DNA from: Selenomonadaceae bacterium
Lineage (GTDB): Bacteria; Bacillota; Negativicutes; Selenomonadales; Selenomonadaceae
Length of the DNA stretch: 64,000 nucleotides
Assembly: GCA_017549815.1 (NCBI GenBank)
Contig: JAFYNH010000007.1
Span: 62,001 to 126,000 of the forward strand
Reading direction: 5' to 3'
This document shows positions 24,187-32,738 of this stretch, one piece after another; positions within the stretch are counted from its first letter, which is position 1, and every line of letters starts with the position of its first letter. The translations under genes were made by a program, and so were the position numbers. The notes under the pieces are model-generated. The model did not search any database, had not been told where the DNA came from, and worked only from the letters and a program-made list of their open reading frames with translations.

Positions 24187-25263
24187 AATACATTGGTTAA
24201 GAAAATTTCGGAGCTTGCGGCGGGAAAAAAGCATTTGCGCTTTATGGAAGTCTGCGGAACTCACACGGTATCGATTTTCCGCTCTGGAATTCGTCAAATT
24301 CTGCCCGATAACGTTGAATTGGTCTCCGGACCGGGTTGTCCCGTCTGCGTTACCAACGACGATTATATTGACAAGGCGATTGCTTATTCACAGCAAGAAA
24401 ACTTTATGATTGCGACGTTCGGGGACATGTTGAAAGTACCGGGTTCGCGTTCGAGTTTGTCGGCGGCTCAATCCGAAGGCGCAGAGATAAAAATTGTCTA
24501 TTCGCCGCTTGATTGCATAAAACTTGCGCAAGATAATCCTGACAAGAAAATAATTTTTTTAGCGGTAGGATTCGAGACGACGGCTCCGACTGCGGCGGCG
24601 ACAGTTTTAGCGGCAAAAGCGCAAGGGATAAGAAATTTATTCATGTTATCGGCGCAAAAATTAGTTCCGCCCGCGCTGAAATTTTTATTAAATGATTCGG
24701 CGGTAAAAGTTGACGGATTCTTATTGCCGGGGCATGTAGCGGTTATTATCGGAGCGGACGCCTTCAATTTTTTAGCGACAGATTTTAAAATTCCGAGCGC
24801 AATCGGCGGATTCGAGGCGGAAGAAATTTTATCTGCGTTGTTAAGTCTCCTTGAGCAAATCGACGGCAACCGCGCAGAAGTTTCAAATAATTATCGGAGC
24901 GTCGTCAAGGCGGAGGGCAACGTTGCGGCTAAAAAGATTCTCGCGCAGGTTTATGAAGTTACGGACGCTGAATGGCGCGGCATGGGTAAAATTTCTGCGT
25001 CGGGATTGAAAATGCGTGATGAATTTGCGACTTTTGACATTGAACGGGTTGCGCCGATTGATATTGAACATGTTAAGAAAAAAAATGCATGTCGTTGCGG
25101 CGAAGTCCTGCGCGGAATTGTTAAACCTATAGATTGTCCGCTTTTCGGCAAGGCGTGTAAACCTTTTCATGCCGTCGGCGCGTGTATGGTATCGGTCGAG
25201 GGCGTCTGCGCGGCTTGGTTCAAATATGGAGGAAGTAATTTTAAATGGGAAGAAAAATTTTAA
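24184..25263 (+). CDS. hypD: hydrogenase maturation protein HypD
   Basis: Iron-sulfur scaffold on which the Fe(CN)2CO centre is assembled with HypC. Conserved motifs are MEVCGTHTVSIFRSGI, SGPGCPVCVT, TFGDMLKVPGS, the AVGFETTAPT segment and the C-terminal cluster ligands CRCGEVLRG, DCPLFGKAC and GACMVS. Length 359 is normal. The ribosome site lies in the end of hypC and the repeat. It overlaps hypE by 19 nt. Confidence 0.97.
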   Translation: MNTLVKKISELAAGKKHLRFMEVCGTHTVSIFRSGIRQILPDNVELVSGPGCPVCVTNDDYIDKAIAYSQQENFMIATFGDMLKVPGSRSSLSAAQSEGAEIKIVYSPLDCIKLAQDNPDKKIIFLAVGFETTAPTAAATVLAAKAQGIRNLFMLSAQKLVPPALKFLLNDSAVKVDGFLLPGHVAVIIGADAFNFLATDFKIPSAIGGFEAEEILSALLSLLEQIDGNRAEVSNNYRSVVKAEGNVAAKKILAQVYEVTDAEWRGMGKISASGLKMRDEFATFDIERVAPIDIEHVKKKNACRCGEVLRGIVKPIDCPLFGKACKPFHAVGACMVSVEGVCAAWFKYGGSNFKWEEKF

Positions 25264-26240
25264 TGGCATATGGCGCGGGCGGCAAATTAAGTTCGGAACT
25301 TTTGCACGAAATAATTTTGCCCGCCTTTGATAACGAAATTTTAAACGAGTTACACGACGGCGCGAAAATTGGGCGACTAGCTATGACGACTGATAGTTAT
25401 GTCGTTCGTCCGATATTTTTTCGCGGCGGAGACATTGGCAAGCTGTCAATCTGCGGCACGGTTAATGATCTTGCGGTTACGGGCGCAATTCCGAAATATA
25501 TTTCCGTCGGCGTGATTCTTGAGGAAGGTTTTGATTTCGACGACTTGAAAAAAATTGTTAATTCAATGGCGGCGGCGGCTAAAGAAGCGGGCGTTAAAAT
25601 CGTCACGGGCGATACAAAAATTGTTGGGCGCGGACAAGCGGACGGAATTTTTATTAATACGGCTGGCGTCGGAGAATTAATTGACGGCGTTGACATTTCG
25701 GCTAAAAAAATCTGCGCGGGCATGAAAATTTTAATTTCGGGCACTATCGGCGACCATGCAACGACAATTTTATCTGAACGTCACGGCTTGGAACTTCCAG
25801 AAAACATTAAATCCGATTGTGCGCCGCTTAATAAAATGATTCGCGAAATACTGACCGTCGAGCCGAAAATTTCCATGCTTAGAGATGCGACTCGTGGCGG
25901 CGTGGCGGCTGTTTTAAATGAAATCGCGCAGGCGGCTAACGTCGGCATTCTGATTGACGAAGAAAAAATCCCAGTTCGCGAGGAAGTGCGCGGTGTCTGC
26001 GATATTTTGGGCTTTGACGTTTTAGAACTCGCTAACGAAGGAAAAATTATTGCAATCGTGCCCGCCGATTCGAGCGAGAAAATTTTATCCGTCATGAAGA
26101 AAAATATTTACGGCGTCGATGCGGCGGAAATCGGCGAAGTCGTCAAGAATTCTGCGGGCAAAGTCGGTTTGAAAACCGCGCTGGGAGCTATTCGGATTGT
26201 CGACATGCCCGACGGCGAACTCGTTCCAAGAATTTGTTAA
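25245..26240 (+). CDS. hypE: hydrogenase maturation protein HypE
   Basis: PurM/AIR-synthase-fold ATPase that dehydrates a carbamoyl group on its C-terminal cysteine to make cyanide for the iron centre. The tail PRIC is intact. Also seen: AYGAGGKLSSELLHE, TTDSYVVRPIFF, TGDTKIVGRG, RDATRGGVAAVLNE. Length 331. The ATG lies 10 nt from GGAGG within hypD. Only 13 nt separate it from the PRD regulator gene. Confidence 0.97.
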   Translation: MGRKILMAYGAGGKLSSELLHEIILPAFDNEILNELHDGAKIGRLAMTTDSYVVRPIFFRGGDIGKLSICGTVNDLAVTGAIPKYISVGVILEEGFDFDDLKKIVNSMAAAAKEAGVKIVTGDTKIVGRGQADGIFINTAGVGELIDGVDISAKKICAGMKILISGTIGDHATTILSERHGLELPENIKSDCAPLNKMIREILTVEPKISMLRDATRGGVAAVLNEIAQAANVGILIDEEKIPVREEVRGVCDILGFDVLELANEGKIIAIVPADSSEKILSVMKKNIYGVDAAEIGEVVKNSAGKVGLKTALGAIRIVDMPDGELVPRIC

Positions 26241-26253
26241 GGGGGCAAGATTA

Positions 26254-28341
26254 ATGGAGCAAAGGACACGCGATATTTTAAAATTGCTCCTCCAAGAAAA
26301 AACTTTCATAACAACAGGCGATTTGGCAACAAAATTAGCAGTAAGTTCAAAAACAATATCTCGGCAACTGCCCAAAGTCGAGGAAGTTTTAATCGCAGTC
26401 GGCTTGCAACTGGAAAAGAAATCGGGCGCGGGAATTTTAGTGACAGGCAGCGAAGTTAAACGCTATGCACTCGCCAAACAGCTCAAATCAAATGATAAAA
26501 TGGAATATACACCGAGCGAACGCCGCTCAATCATAATCAGCAAATTATTATCAAGCCGCGAGCCGATAAAATTATTCGTGCTGTCGTCGGCAGTGCACGT
26601 GACCGATTCGACGATAAGCAATGACCTTGATAAGTTGGAGTCGTGGTTCAGAGAACAGGGCTTGAAACTTTTACGCAAACCGGGCTTGGGTGTGAGCTTA
26701 CTCGGCGATGAACGCGATTTAAGACGGGCGATTGTCCGCTACATTTATGAACACGTCGGCGAAGAGAGCTTGCTAAATTTAATGCAAGATAATTTGCCCG
26801 AAGATGAGGCGGTCGCGCAGGTCTCGAAGTTTTTATTGGAGTTGATAGACGCGGGCGAGTGGCGACGCTTAGAACAAATGATTCGCGTAACGGAAAACGA
26901 GTTAGGCTATAAACTTTCGGACAACGCCTTTATCGGGCTGGCGGTTCATTTATCTTTAGCGGTGCGGCGAATAAAAAATCACGAGGCAATAACTTTCGAC
27001 GAAGAAAATTGTCCACGTCTGCGCGGGAGTCGAGAATTTGCGGCGGCAGAAAAATTAGCGGAGAAAATTTCGTCAGTCTTTGAAATTGACGTGCCCGAAA
27101 GCGAAATTTGTTATATAGCAATGCACATACTCGGCGCGAGGAGCCGTTACAGCTCGGCAAGTCTCGGTACGATTTCAATGATGGATAATTTTCGGATTGT
27201 GAAAATGGCGCGAAAGATTATGAAGAACGCCGCCAAAATCACGGGGCGCGACATTGATAAAAATCAAAATTTACTGGCGGGGCTTGTCAATCATCTTGCG
27301 CCGTCGATAAGCCGCCTAAAAATGAATATGGACATTCGCAACCCGCTACTTAACGAAATGCAAAAACATTATCCCGAACTTATGAGCTTAACCAGAAAAT
27401 GCGTCGTGGAAGTCGAAACGGAAATTGGAAAAATTTTGCCAGACGCGGAAATAGCGTATATCGCAATGCATTTAGGCGCGGCGTTATCAGATAGCGAAAA
27501 ATTTTTACATGCCGTCCATCGCGTGATAGTAGCTTGCCCGACGGGAATGGGAACTTCGCGACTTTTAGCGAGCCGACTCCGCGCAACCTTCCCGACGTTG
27601 AAAATCGTAGACGAAATTCCTATTCTGGAAATAAATTCGGAATATGTGGCGTCGAAAGATTTTGAGTTCATAATTTCAACGGTGCCGATAACCCGCGCTG
27701 AACGACCGGTTTTAGTTGTAAGTGCGGCGTTGATTGACGACGACATAAAAAAGATTGAGGCGGAACTTTCGCGGCAGAACAGACAATTTTTGGAGAGTGC
27801 AGAGGAATTAGAGCCGCGCCCGTCGTTTATGGAGGGCTTGGCGAAAATAAATTGCTACGGACGAGCGATTTTGGAACTCATGACGAATTATTTCTACGTC
27901 CGCGAAAAAATTTCCAACATAAATGACGCTTGCGAACTCGCAGGGAAATTGGCAAGCAAAGATATTCAAAGCCGCGCAGAAATTTCAAGGGAATTGCTCC
28001 TGCGCGAAGATAAAGGCTCAACTTTAATCATCGGTCGGCACATGATTTTATTACATTGCAAAAGCGCGGCAGTCAAAGCGGCGACTTTTGGGATTTTGCA
28101 ACTCGGCGCGGGATTTAAATATCCTGAAGGAGGCGAAATCGTCCGAACGGCGATTGTGTTACTCGCGCCGCAAGATTCTGATGAATTCACGCTTGAAACT
28201 ATCGGGCATATTGCATCGGTATTGCTCGACCGCTGGGGCTTTATCGAAATTCTTCACGAATGCGACGGCAATGAAATTCGGAGCGAAGTACTAAAAATTT
28301 TTGAGGACTTTTATAAAGCCAAATTCAAAGAACTGATATAA
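26254..28341 (+). CDS. PRD-type PTS transcriptional regulator (MtlR/BglG-like)
   Basis: Transcription activator of the MtlR/ManR type, controlled by phosphotransferase-system phosphorylation. N-terminal HTH domains (TTGDLATKLAVSSKTISRQL; second near VTDSTISNDLDKLESW), two PRD modules with histidines (about 170-400), an EIIB-like domain with the phosphocysteine in VIVACPTGMGTS near 424, and an EIIA-like domain (545-690) with a candidate histidine in MILLHCKS. Length 695. No PTS transporter is adjacent, so its target is unknown; lying 13 nt behind hypE, it may be read with the hyp operon. ATG at 26254, site GGGGG. Confidence 0.88.
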   Translation: MEQRTRDILKLLLQEKTFITTGDLATKLAVSSKTISRQLPKVEEVLIAVGLQLEKKSGAGILVTGSEVKRYALAKQLKSNDKMEYTPSERRSIIISKLLSSREPIKLFVLSSAVHVTDSTISNDLDKLESWFREQGLKLLRKPGLGVSLLGDERDLRRAIVRYIYEHVGEESLLNLMQDNLPEDEAVAQVSKFLLELIDAGEWRRLEQMIRVTENELGYKLSDNAFIGLAVHLSLAVRRIKNHEAITFDEENCPRLRGSREFAAAEKLAEKISSVFEIDVPESEICYIAMHILGARSRYSSASLGTISMMDNFRIVKMARKIMKNAAKITGRDIDKNQNLLAGLVNHLAPSISRLKMNMDIRNPLLNEMQKHYPELMSLTRKCVVEVETEIGKILPDAEIAYIAMHLGAALSDSEKFLHAVHRVIVACPTGMGTSRLLASRLRATFPTLKIVDEIPILEINSEYVASKDFEFIISTVPITRAERPVLVVSAALIDDDIKKIEAELSRQNRQFLESAEELEPRPSFMEGLAKINCYGRAILELMTNYFYVREKISNINDACELAGKLASKDIQSRAEISRELLLREDKGSTLIIGRHMILLHCKSAAVKAATFGILQLGAGFKYPEGGEIVRTAIVLLAPQDSDEFTLETIGHIASVLLDRWGFIEILHECDGNEIRSEVLKIFEDFYKAKFKELI

Positions 28342-28345
28342 AAAT

Positions 28346-28375
28346 TTTCCCGATATAACGTCGGGATTTTTTTGT
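28346..28375 (+). terminator. terminator after the PRD regulator
   Basis: CCCGA (28349-28353) / TCGGG (28361-28365) with loop TATAACG, followed by seven T. It separates the hyp/PRD unit from the dynamin operon. Confidence 0.75.
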
Positions 28376-28430
28376 CGTCTATTTGGTAAAAAAATAACGC
28401 TACGAGGTAAACACCAAGCCGCAAAATTTC

Positions 28431-28439
28431 TGATATAAT
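28431..28439 (+). promoter_or_regulatory. extended -10 promoter of the dynamin/radical-SAM operon
   Basis: TGATATAAT: a perfect TATAAT (28434-28439) with the TGN extension, 23 bp before the first start codon. No good -35 at the expected distance, as is usual for extended -10 promoters. Confidence 0.55.
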
Positions 28440-28461
28440 TCGGTCGGAAGGAGGAAATTTT

Positions 28462-29364
28462 ATGCAAGATTACGTTAAAGCTTTTCAAGAAAAAATTGCC
28501 GCGATTGACGCCGACGCCCAAAATATAAATATCATCAATGCTGGCGTCATGAATCACGGCAAAAGCTCGCTTTTTAACTCTCTGCTCGATAAAAATGTTT
28601 TCCCTGAAGAAGATATTCGCACAACCGTTAAGATTCAAGTTGAGCAATGGCACGATAATATTTATCTGATTGACACGCCCGGTTTAAGCGCGGAAATCGT
28701 CGATGACGCCGTTGCTTATGAGGCTTATCGCCGCGCCAATGTGATTATCTTCGTTCACAGGGTCGATACTGGCGAACTTCATAAAAATGGACTGGACGGG
28801 CTTAACAAAATTAAATCGCTTTTCCCCGATGAAAATTTTTTCGCCAAACATCTTTGCCTTGTCCTAACTTCAATCGACGAACAAAACGCAAGTAAAAATC
28901 TCAACACAATCATAGGCAAAATTCGTGCCGACATACAAAATTATTGCGGACTGAACGGTTTCAAAATTTTTTCCGTCTCAAATCCGCGTTATCGTAAGGG
29001 TATGGCTGAAAATAAAACTACGCTGATTGAAAAAAGCGGCATTCCCGAACTGCGCGATTATCTTCATCAAAATCTTCCAAAATGGCTTGCCGAAAATAAA
29101 ACTATTCGTAAAGCGCGAATCACCCGCGAGAAAGAAGATTTTATCGCCCAACTCAATCGGGAGCGCGGCGAAATTCAATCGCGTATTCAATCCAAAACCG
29201 AACAGATTAAACAGCGGCAACAAAATTTTTTGCATAAGCTGGAGGAGGCAGTCAGCCTTTATAATTCGGATAAATCAGAATATGAATATCAAGATTCTGT
29301 GCTGGATAATTTAAATAGCGAATTTGTATCGTTAATGGAGCGTTGGAAAAACGAACGTTATTAA
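28462..29364 (+). CDS. small dynamin-like GTPase (Leo-type), operon gene 1
   Basis: 300 residues. G1 is NAGVMNHGKSSLFNSL, switch threonines lie in EDIRTTVKI, G3 is LIDTPGL, and the G4 position reads LTSIDEQ. After the GTPase core comes a long charged helix region (residues 195-300, EREEIQS/QSKTEQIKQRQQNF type) likely to be coiled coil. It resembles the GTPase half of bacterial dynamins rather than Era or EngA. It is the first gene of six packed genes and probably works with the two larger dynamins in the operon, as in Leo systems where separate GTPases cooperate (inference). Good AGGAGG site before ATG 28462. Confidence 0.75.
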   Translation: MQDYVKAFQEKIAAIDADAQNINIINAGVMNHGKSSLFNSLLDKNVFPEEDIRTTVKIQVEQWHDNIYLIDTPGLSAEIVDDAVAYEAYRRANVIIFVHRVDTGELHKNGLDGLNKIKSLFPDENFFAKHLCLVLTSIDEQNASKNLNTIIGKIRADIQNYCGLNGFKIFSVSNPRYRKGMAENKTTLIEKSGIPELRDYLHQNLPKWLAENKTIRKARITREKEDFIAQLNRERGEIQSRIQSKTEQIKQRQQNFLHKLEEAVSLYNSDKSEYEYQDSVLDNLNSEFVSLMERWKNERY

Positions 29365-29378
29365 GAGAGGTGATTTTT

Positions 29379-29801
29379 ATGGCATTCATAGCGGCGGCAG
29401 GCGGTGTGATTGTCTGGCGAGCTACGCACGATAATTATTCGGATTATTCGGATCGTTATAGCGACCATTATAATCATTCCAATCATAGGCAATACGGTGA
29501 TTCGGCTTTGGTAAATGCGATTGAGAATAAGAAAAATCAAATTGACGCCAAAGAAAATGAGGTTGACAATCTGCGCGAAAAAATGGAAGAAAATTTTCAA
29601 GCACGAGTCGAACAGTTAAAGCGAGAAAAAGATTATTCTTCATTTAATTATTCGGACGCGGAAGATATTATTGAAAATGTTAAGGAGGAAATGCGCGAAG
29701 AACTTGACGAAGAAATTTCGCAAGATAAGCAGGAACTTGAGGCGATTGATAAAATGATAGCTCGCATAAACGAAATTGAACTTCAAGCCAAACGGGAGTG
29801 A
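29379..29801 (+). CDS. membrane-anchored coiled-coil protein with Tyr/Ser/Asp-rich segment, operon gene 2
   Basis: Not recognised. 140 residues from the ATG at 29379 (site AGAGAGGTGA). An N-terminal hydrophobic stretch MAFIAAAGGVIVWRAT is a possible membrane anchor. A low-complexity part follows in which YSD recurs (NYSDYSDRYSDHYNHSNH), then an acidic coiled coil (about 45-138, NQIDAKENEVDNLREKMEE onward) with another FNYSDAED. It could be the scaffold linking the dynamins, or the substrate of the two radical-SAM enzymes. Both ideas are inference from position only. It lies 14 nt after gene 1 and 4 nt before gene 3. Confidence 0.7.
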   Translation: MAFIAAAGGVIVWRATHDNYSDYSDRYSDHYNHSNHRQYGDSALVNAIENKKNQIDAKENEVDNLREKMEENFQARVEQLKREKDYSSFNYSDAEDIIENVKEEMREELDEEISQDKQELEAIDKMIARINEIELQAKRE

Positions 29802-29805
29802 TTTT

Positions 29806-31557
29806 ATGAGCTATGTAATTCAAACGGTCGACGAATTCTTTTCAAAGCTGGATAAAATGCAGGGAGATCTTGCCAAATTTTCCCAAAACCTCGATAGACG
29901 CAGTGAAAAAATCCCGACGCTGTTAAAAAATTTTGAGCAAAATATTTTCGCAACAAGCGACAAAAAATCTTCGGGCGGTAATGCCGTCGAACGCGCCGCC
30001 CAAAAATCGCTTGATAATCTCCGCGCAGTCGTAGAAACTTGGAGCGATAAAATCGAGGCGGATAGAAAGGGCAAGCAATTCATTAAGAAAAACGAAAAAT
30101 ATCTAGTCGTGATGATTTTCGGCGCGGTTAAGGCGGGTAAATCTTCGCTCGGAAATTTCTTTGCGGGTAAAAAATTCTTCAACGCGCCCTTTGACAATCA
30201 CTATAAAAAAATCGCCAAGCCCGTTTTTGAGATTGAAGAGAGCGGACGCGATAAAGGCGATTTTAAAAAGGACGAACGCGGCGACACGTGGTTTCAAGAA
30301 GGCGTCATCGATACAACGGGCGCAATTCAATATTTTACGTTGAGCGGACTTCGTTGGATTGATTCGCCGGGCACGGGCGCAGTCGGCAGGGCAGGCGATA
30401 CTAAAAATATGACTGCGCTCGTCGAAGAATATCTTGCCTATACCGACATGTGTATTTTTCTTATGAACAGCTCCGAACCCGGTCTGCAAGACGATATGCG
30501 CTATATGCAAAAACTCAGTCGCGAAGGGCAGGAGGCTTTGATTGTCATAACCAAATCCGATAAGGCGGACGAGGACGAAGACGCCGACGGCAATTTAATC
30601 AGCGTACTCGTTCCAAAGCCCGATAAGACGCGCCGCCTTCAAGAGGACGATATTTGCAAGCGCGTTAAAGAAACTTATCCCGAAGTTGACGCGCAGAAAT
30701 TTAGGGCGATAAGTATTTCGACGGCATTGGCAAATGAGGCGATTGACGCTGAAGACGATAATAAATTCAAGGCGAGCGGACTCGATAAGCTGATGAAAAT
30801 TTTGGGCGACAAGGTTAGCGATAACGCCATTGCCCGCAAGCAAGAAAATCCGCGCAGATTGCTGAATTCTTTCGTGGACAGCGTCATTTCCGACTTAAAA
30901 AATTTTGATGCCGACCTTAACGCGATTTCCGCCGCTGTTAAGAAATATAAAGCCGATATGGAAAAAATGACTGCGCTGATTGTCACGAATGTTAGGCGCG
31001 AAGTTCGGAGTGAAGTTTCTGCGCGAGCGAACGAATGGAATAGGCAAGTCAAACGCGGCTCCAAAATCGATAACGATTTAATCAGTGGCGAAGTCACCAA
31101 AATTTTGCAGGATAAGCTTAACGAGGAAATTAATTTGCAGATGCGCCGCGTTATTGAGGATTTTCAAAGTTCGGAGATGAAGACGGTTAAGGCGAATATT
31201 TCTGCCGCCGCGCTCGAAAAGAAAACCGCGCAGATTTCGCACACCTACACTGAAAGTTATACTGTCAGCCGCCCGCCGCGTGGATTATGGGAGCACGTCA
31301 GAAGTTTTTTCGGCAAAGAATATTATCGCACGGAGCATTCGACGCGCACGGAATATCAAACGGTCGATTTGGGCACGAATCTTGATGAATTTTTGGATAG
31401 TTTAATGCCGCAAGTCGAAGAATACGCTAAAAATCAGGCGTCTGAAAGTCTTTCCGAACTTAAAGAGAAATATTTTGTCGAACGCGAGAATTTTGCGCGG
31501 AATATGCGCGGAGAAATGGAAAAACTGCGCGGTGAACTCCTTGCGCTAAAATTTTAG
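29806..31557 (+). CDS. dynamin-like GTPase, operon gene 3
   Basis: 583 residues. Helical N-terminus, then a GTPase domain: G1 FGAVKAGKSSLGNFFAG, G3 WIDSPGTGA, G4 ITKSDKADE. The C-terminal half is helical (stalk-like, residues about 350-580). No strong hydrophobic paddle, but a basic/aromatic stretch (HVRSFFGKEYYRTEH) near 500 might touch lipid. The architecture is that of a bacterial dynamin; the closest named comparison I can make is the LeoB/LeoC proteins of enterotoxigenic E. coli, without alignment support. ATG 29806 (MSYVIQTVDEF) with GGGAGTG site. Confidence 0.8.
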   Translation: MSYVIQTVDEFFSKLDKMQGDLAKFSQNLDRRSEKIPTLLKNFEQNIFATSDKKSSGGNAVERAAQKSLDNLRAVVETWSDKIEADRKGKQFIKKNEKYLVVMIFGAVKAGKSSLGNFFAGKKFFNAPFDNHYKKIAKPVFEIEESGRDKGDFKKDERGDTWFQEGVIDTTGAIQYFTLSGLRWIDSPGTGAVGRAGDTKNMTALVEEYLAYTDMCIFLMNSSEPGLQDDMRYMQKLSREGQEALIVITKSDKADEDEDADGNLISVLVPKPDKTRRLQEDDICKRVKETYPEVDAQKFRAISISTALANEAIDAEDDNKFKASGLDKLMKILGDKVSDNAIARKQENPRRLLNSFVDSVISDLKNFDADLNAISAAVKKYKADMEKMTALIVTNVRREVRSEVSARANEWNRQVKRGSKIDNDLISGEVTKILQDKLNEEINLQMRRVIEDFQSSEMKTVKANISAAALEKKTAQISHTYTESYTVSRPPRGLWEHVRSFFGKEYYRTEHSTRTEYQTVDLGTNLDEFLDSLMPQVEEYAKNQASESLSELKEKYFVERENFARNMRGEMEKLRGELLALKF

Positions 31558-31565
31558 GTGACAAC

Positions 31566-32738
31566 ATGCAAATAATTTTAAAATTGACTACGGCTTGTAA
31601 TTTGAAATGCGTTTATTGCAGTGAGGGCGACCAATGCGCCGAGCGTTTGCCCGAAGAAATTTTTTACAAGCTGGTTGATGAAATGCCTCCGCTCCTTGAA
31701 TATATCGGAACTAAGGACGCGGAATTTTTATTTCACGGCGGCGAGCCTATGCTTTACGGTCGAGATAACTTGAAAAATCTAATCGATTACGCAAAAAATA
31801 ATCTGCGCGGCTACGACGTTCGATTTCTAATGCAGACGAACGGCACTTTGATTGACGACGCTTGGATAGAATTTTTTAAGGCGGAAAAAATCGCTCCGGG
31901 TATTTCGCTTGACGGTTACCCAGATATTCACGATAAAAATCGCCGTACCAAAAATAATCAGCCGACTGCCGAAAAAATTTTGCACAATATTAAACTTATG
32001 CGCGAAGCGGGATTAAGCGTCGGAACTTTAATGGTTTTTAATTCGCCTGAAGCCGTCGACGCCGATAAACTTTTCGATTTCATTCAAGCACATGAACTTC
32101 ACCCTAAAATTCATTCGGTCGTTCCTTGCGGTCGCGCCTCTAATCAGAAAAATTCCGTCGATATTTACGGCGAATGGGTTGAGCTTATGAAAAAACTCTT
32201 TGAAAAATCGCTTGCCCGTGACGGAGCCGACGTTATTCAGCCGCTTGACGAGATTATCAACGCGATTTTGGGCATTGCTCCCATTTGCGAATGTTCATTT
32301 AACGGCAGTTGCGGCAAAAGTTTTATTGCTCTCTATCCGGACGGCGAAATTGGCTTTTGCGGGCGCGATAATCTTTCTCGCAATCTAACTTACGGCAATT
32401 TACGCGATAAAACCTTACTTGAACTTTACGAATCCGCTAATGCTAAAAAAATTCGGGCGCGTCAAGATTATTTAGCCAATAACGACTGCAAAAATTGTTC
32501 GGAGTGGGAAATTTGTCATGGCGGTTGCGCTTTCGAGGCGGTTAATTTCTTCGGGACGCTTGAGGCTAAATATCCTTACTGCACGGGTCGGAAAAAATTT
32601 ATCGCGTGGCTTAAAAATGACGGCTTGAAACTCTTAAAAACCGCTCTCGTTCGCGAAAAAAAGAAAATCCGCCAATCGATTAAGATTAAAAAGCAACTGC
32701 GCGGCGAAATCGAACAACTCGGAGGCGGCGATGATTGA
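31566..32738 (+). CDS. radical SAM/SPASM-domain enzyme, operon gene 4
   Basis: 390 residues. The SAM cluster motif is TTACNLKCVYCSEGD (CxxxCxxC) at the N-terminus, then FHGGEPML and a TIM-barrel core (MQTNGTLID, SLDGYPDIHD). The C-terminal SPASM region has many cysteines (CECSFNGSCGKS, GFCGRDN, NDCKNCSEWEICHGGC, YCTG) for two auxiliary iron-sulfur clusters. This layout is that of peptide- or protein-modifying enzymes such as anaerobic sulfatase maturases and RiPP maturases. No sulfatase or obvious RiPP precursor is nearby, so the target is probably a partner protein in the operon (inference). The last 8 nt overlap gene 5. Confidence 0.88.
   Translation: MQIILKLTTACNLKCVYCSEGDQCAERLPEEIFYKLVDEMPPLLEYIGTKDAEFLFHGGEPMLYGRDNLKNLIDYAKNNLRGYDVRFLMQTNGTLIDDAWIEFFKAEKIAPGISLDGYPDIHDKNRRTKNNQPTAEKILHNIKLMREAGLSVGTLMVFNSPEAVDADKLFDFIQAHELHPKIHSVVPCGRASNQKNSVDIYGEWVELMKKLFEKSLARDGADVIQPLDEIINAILGIAPICECSFNGSCGKSFIALYPDGEIGFCGRDNLSRNLTYGNLRDKTLLELYESANAKKIRARQDYLANNDCKNCSEWEICHGGCAFEAVNFFGTLEAKYPYCTGRKKFIAWLKNDGLKLLKTALVREKKKIRQSIKIKKQLRGEIEQLGGGDD

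Noticed and set aside
28462..29364. Era/EngA-type ribosome-assembly GTPase
   Set aside because: It lacks a KH domain and canonical NKxD, carries a long helical tail and lies in a dynamin operon.
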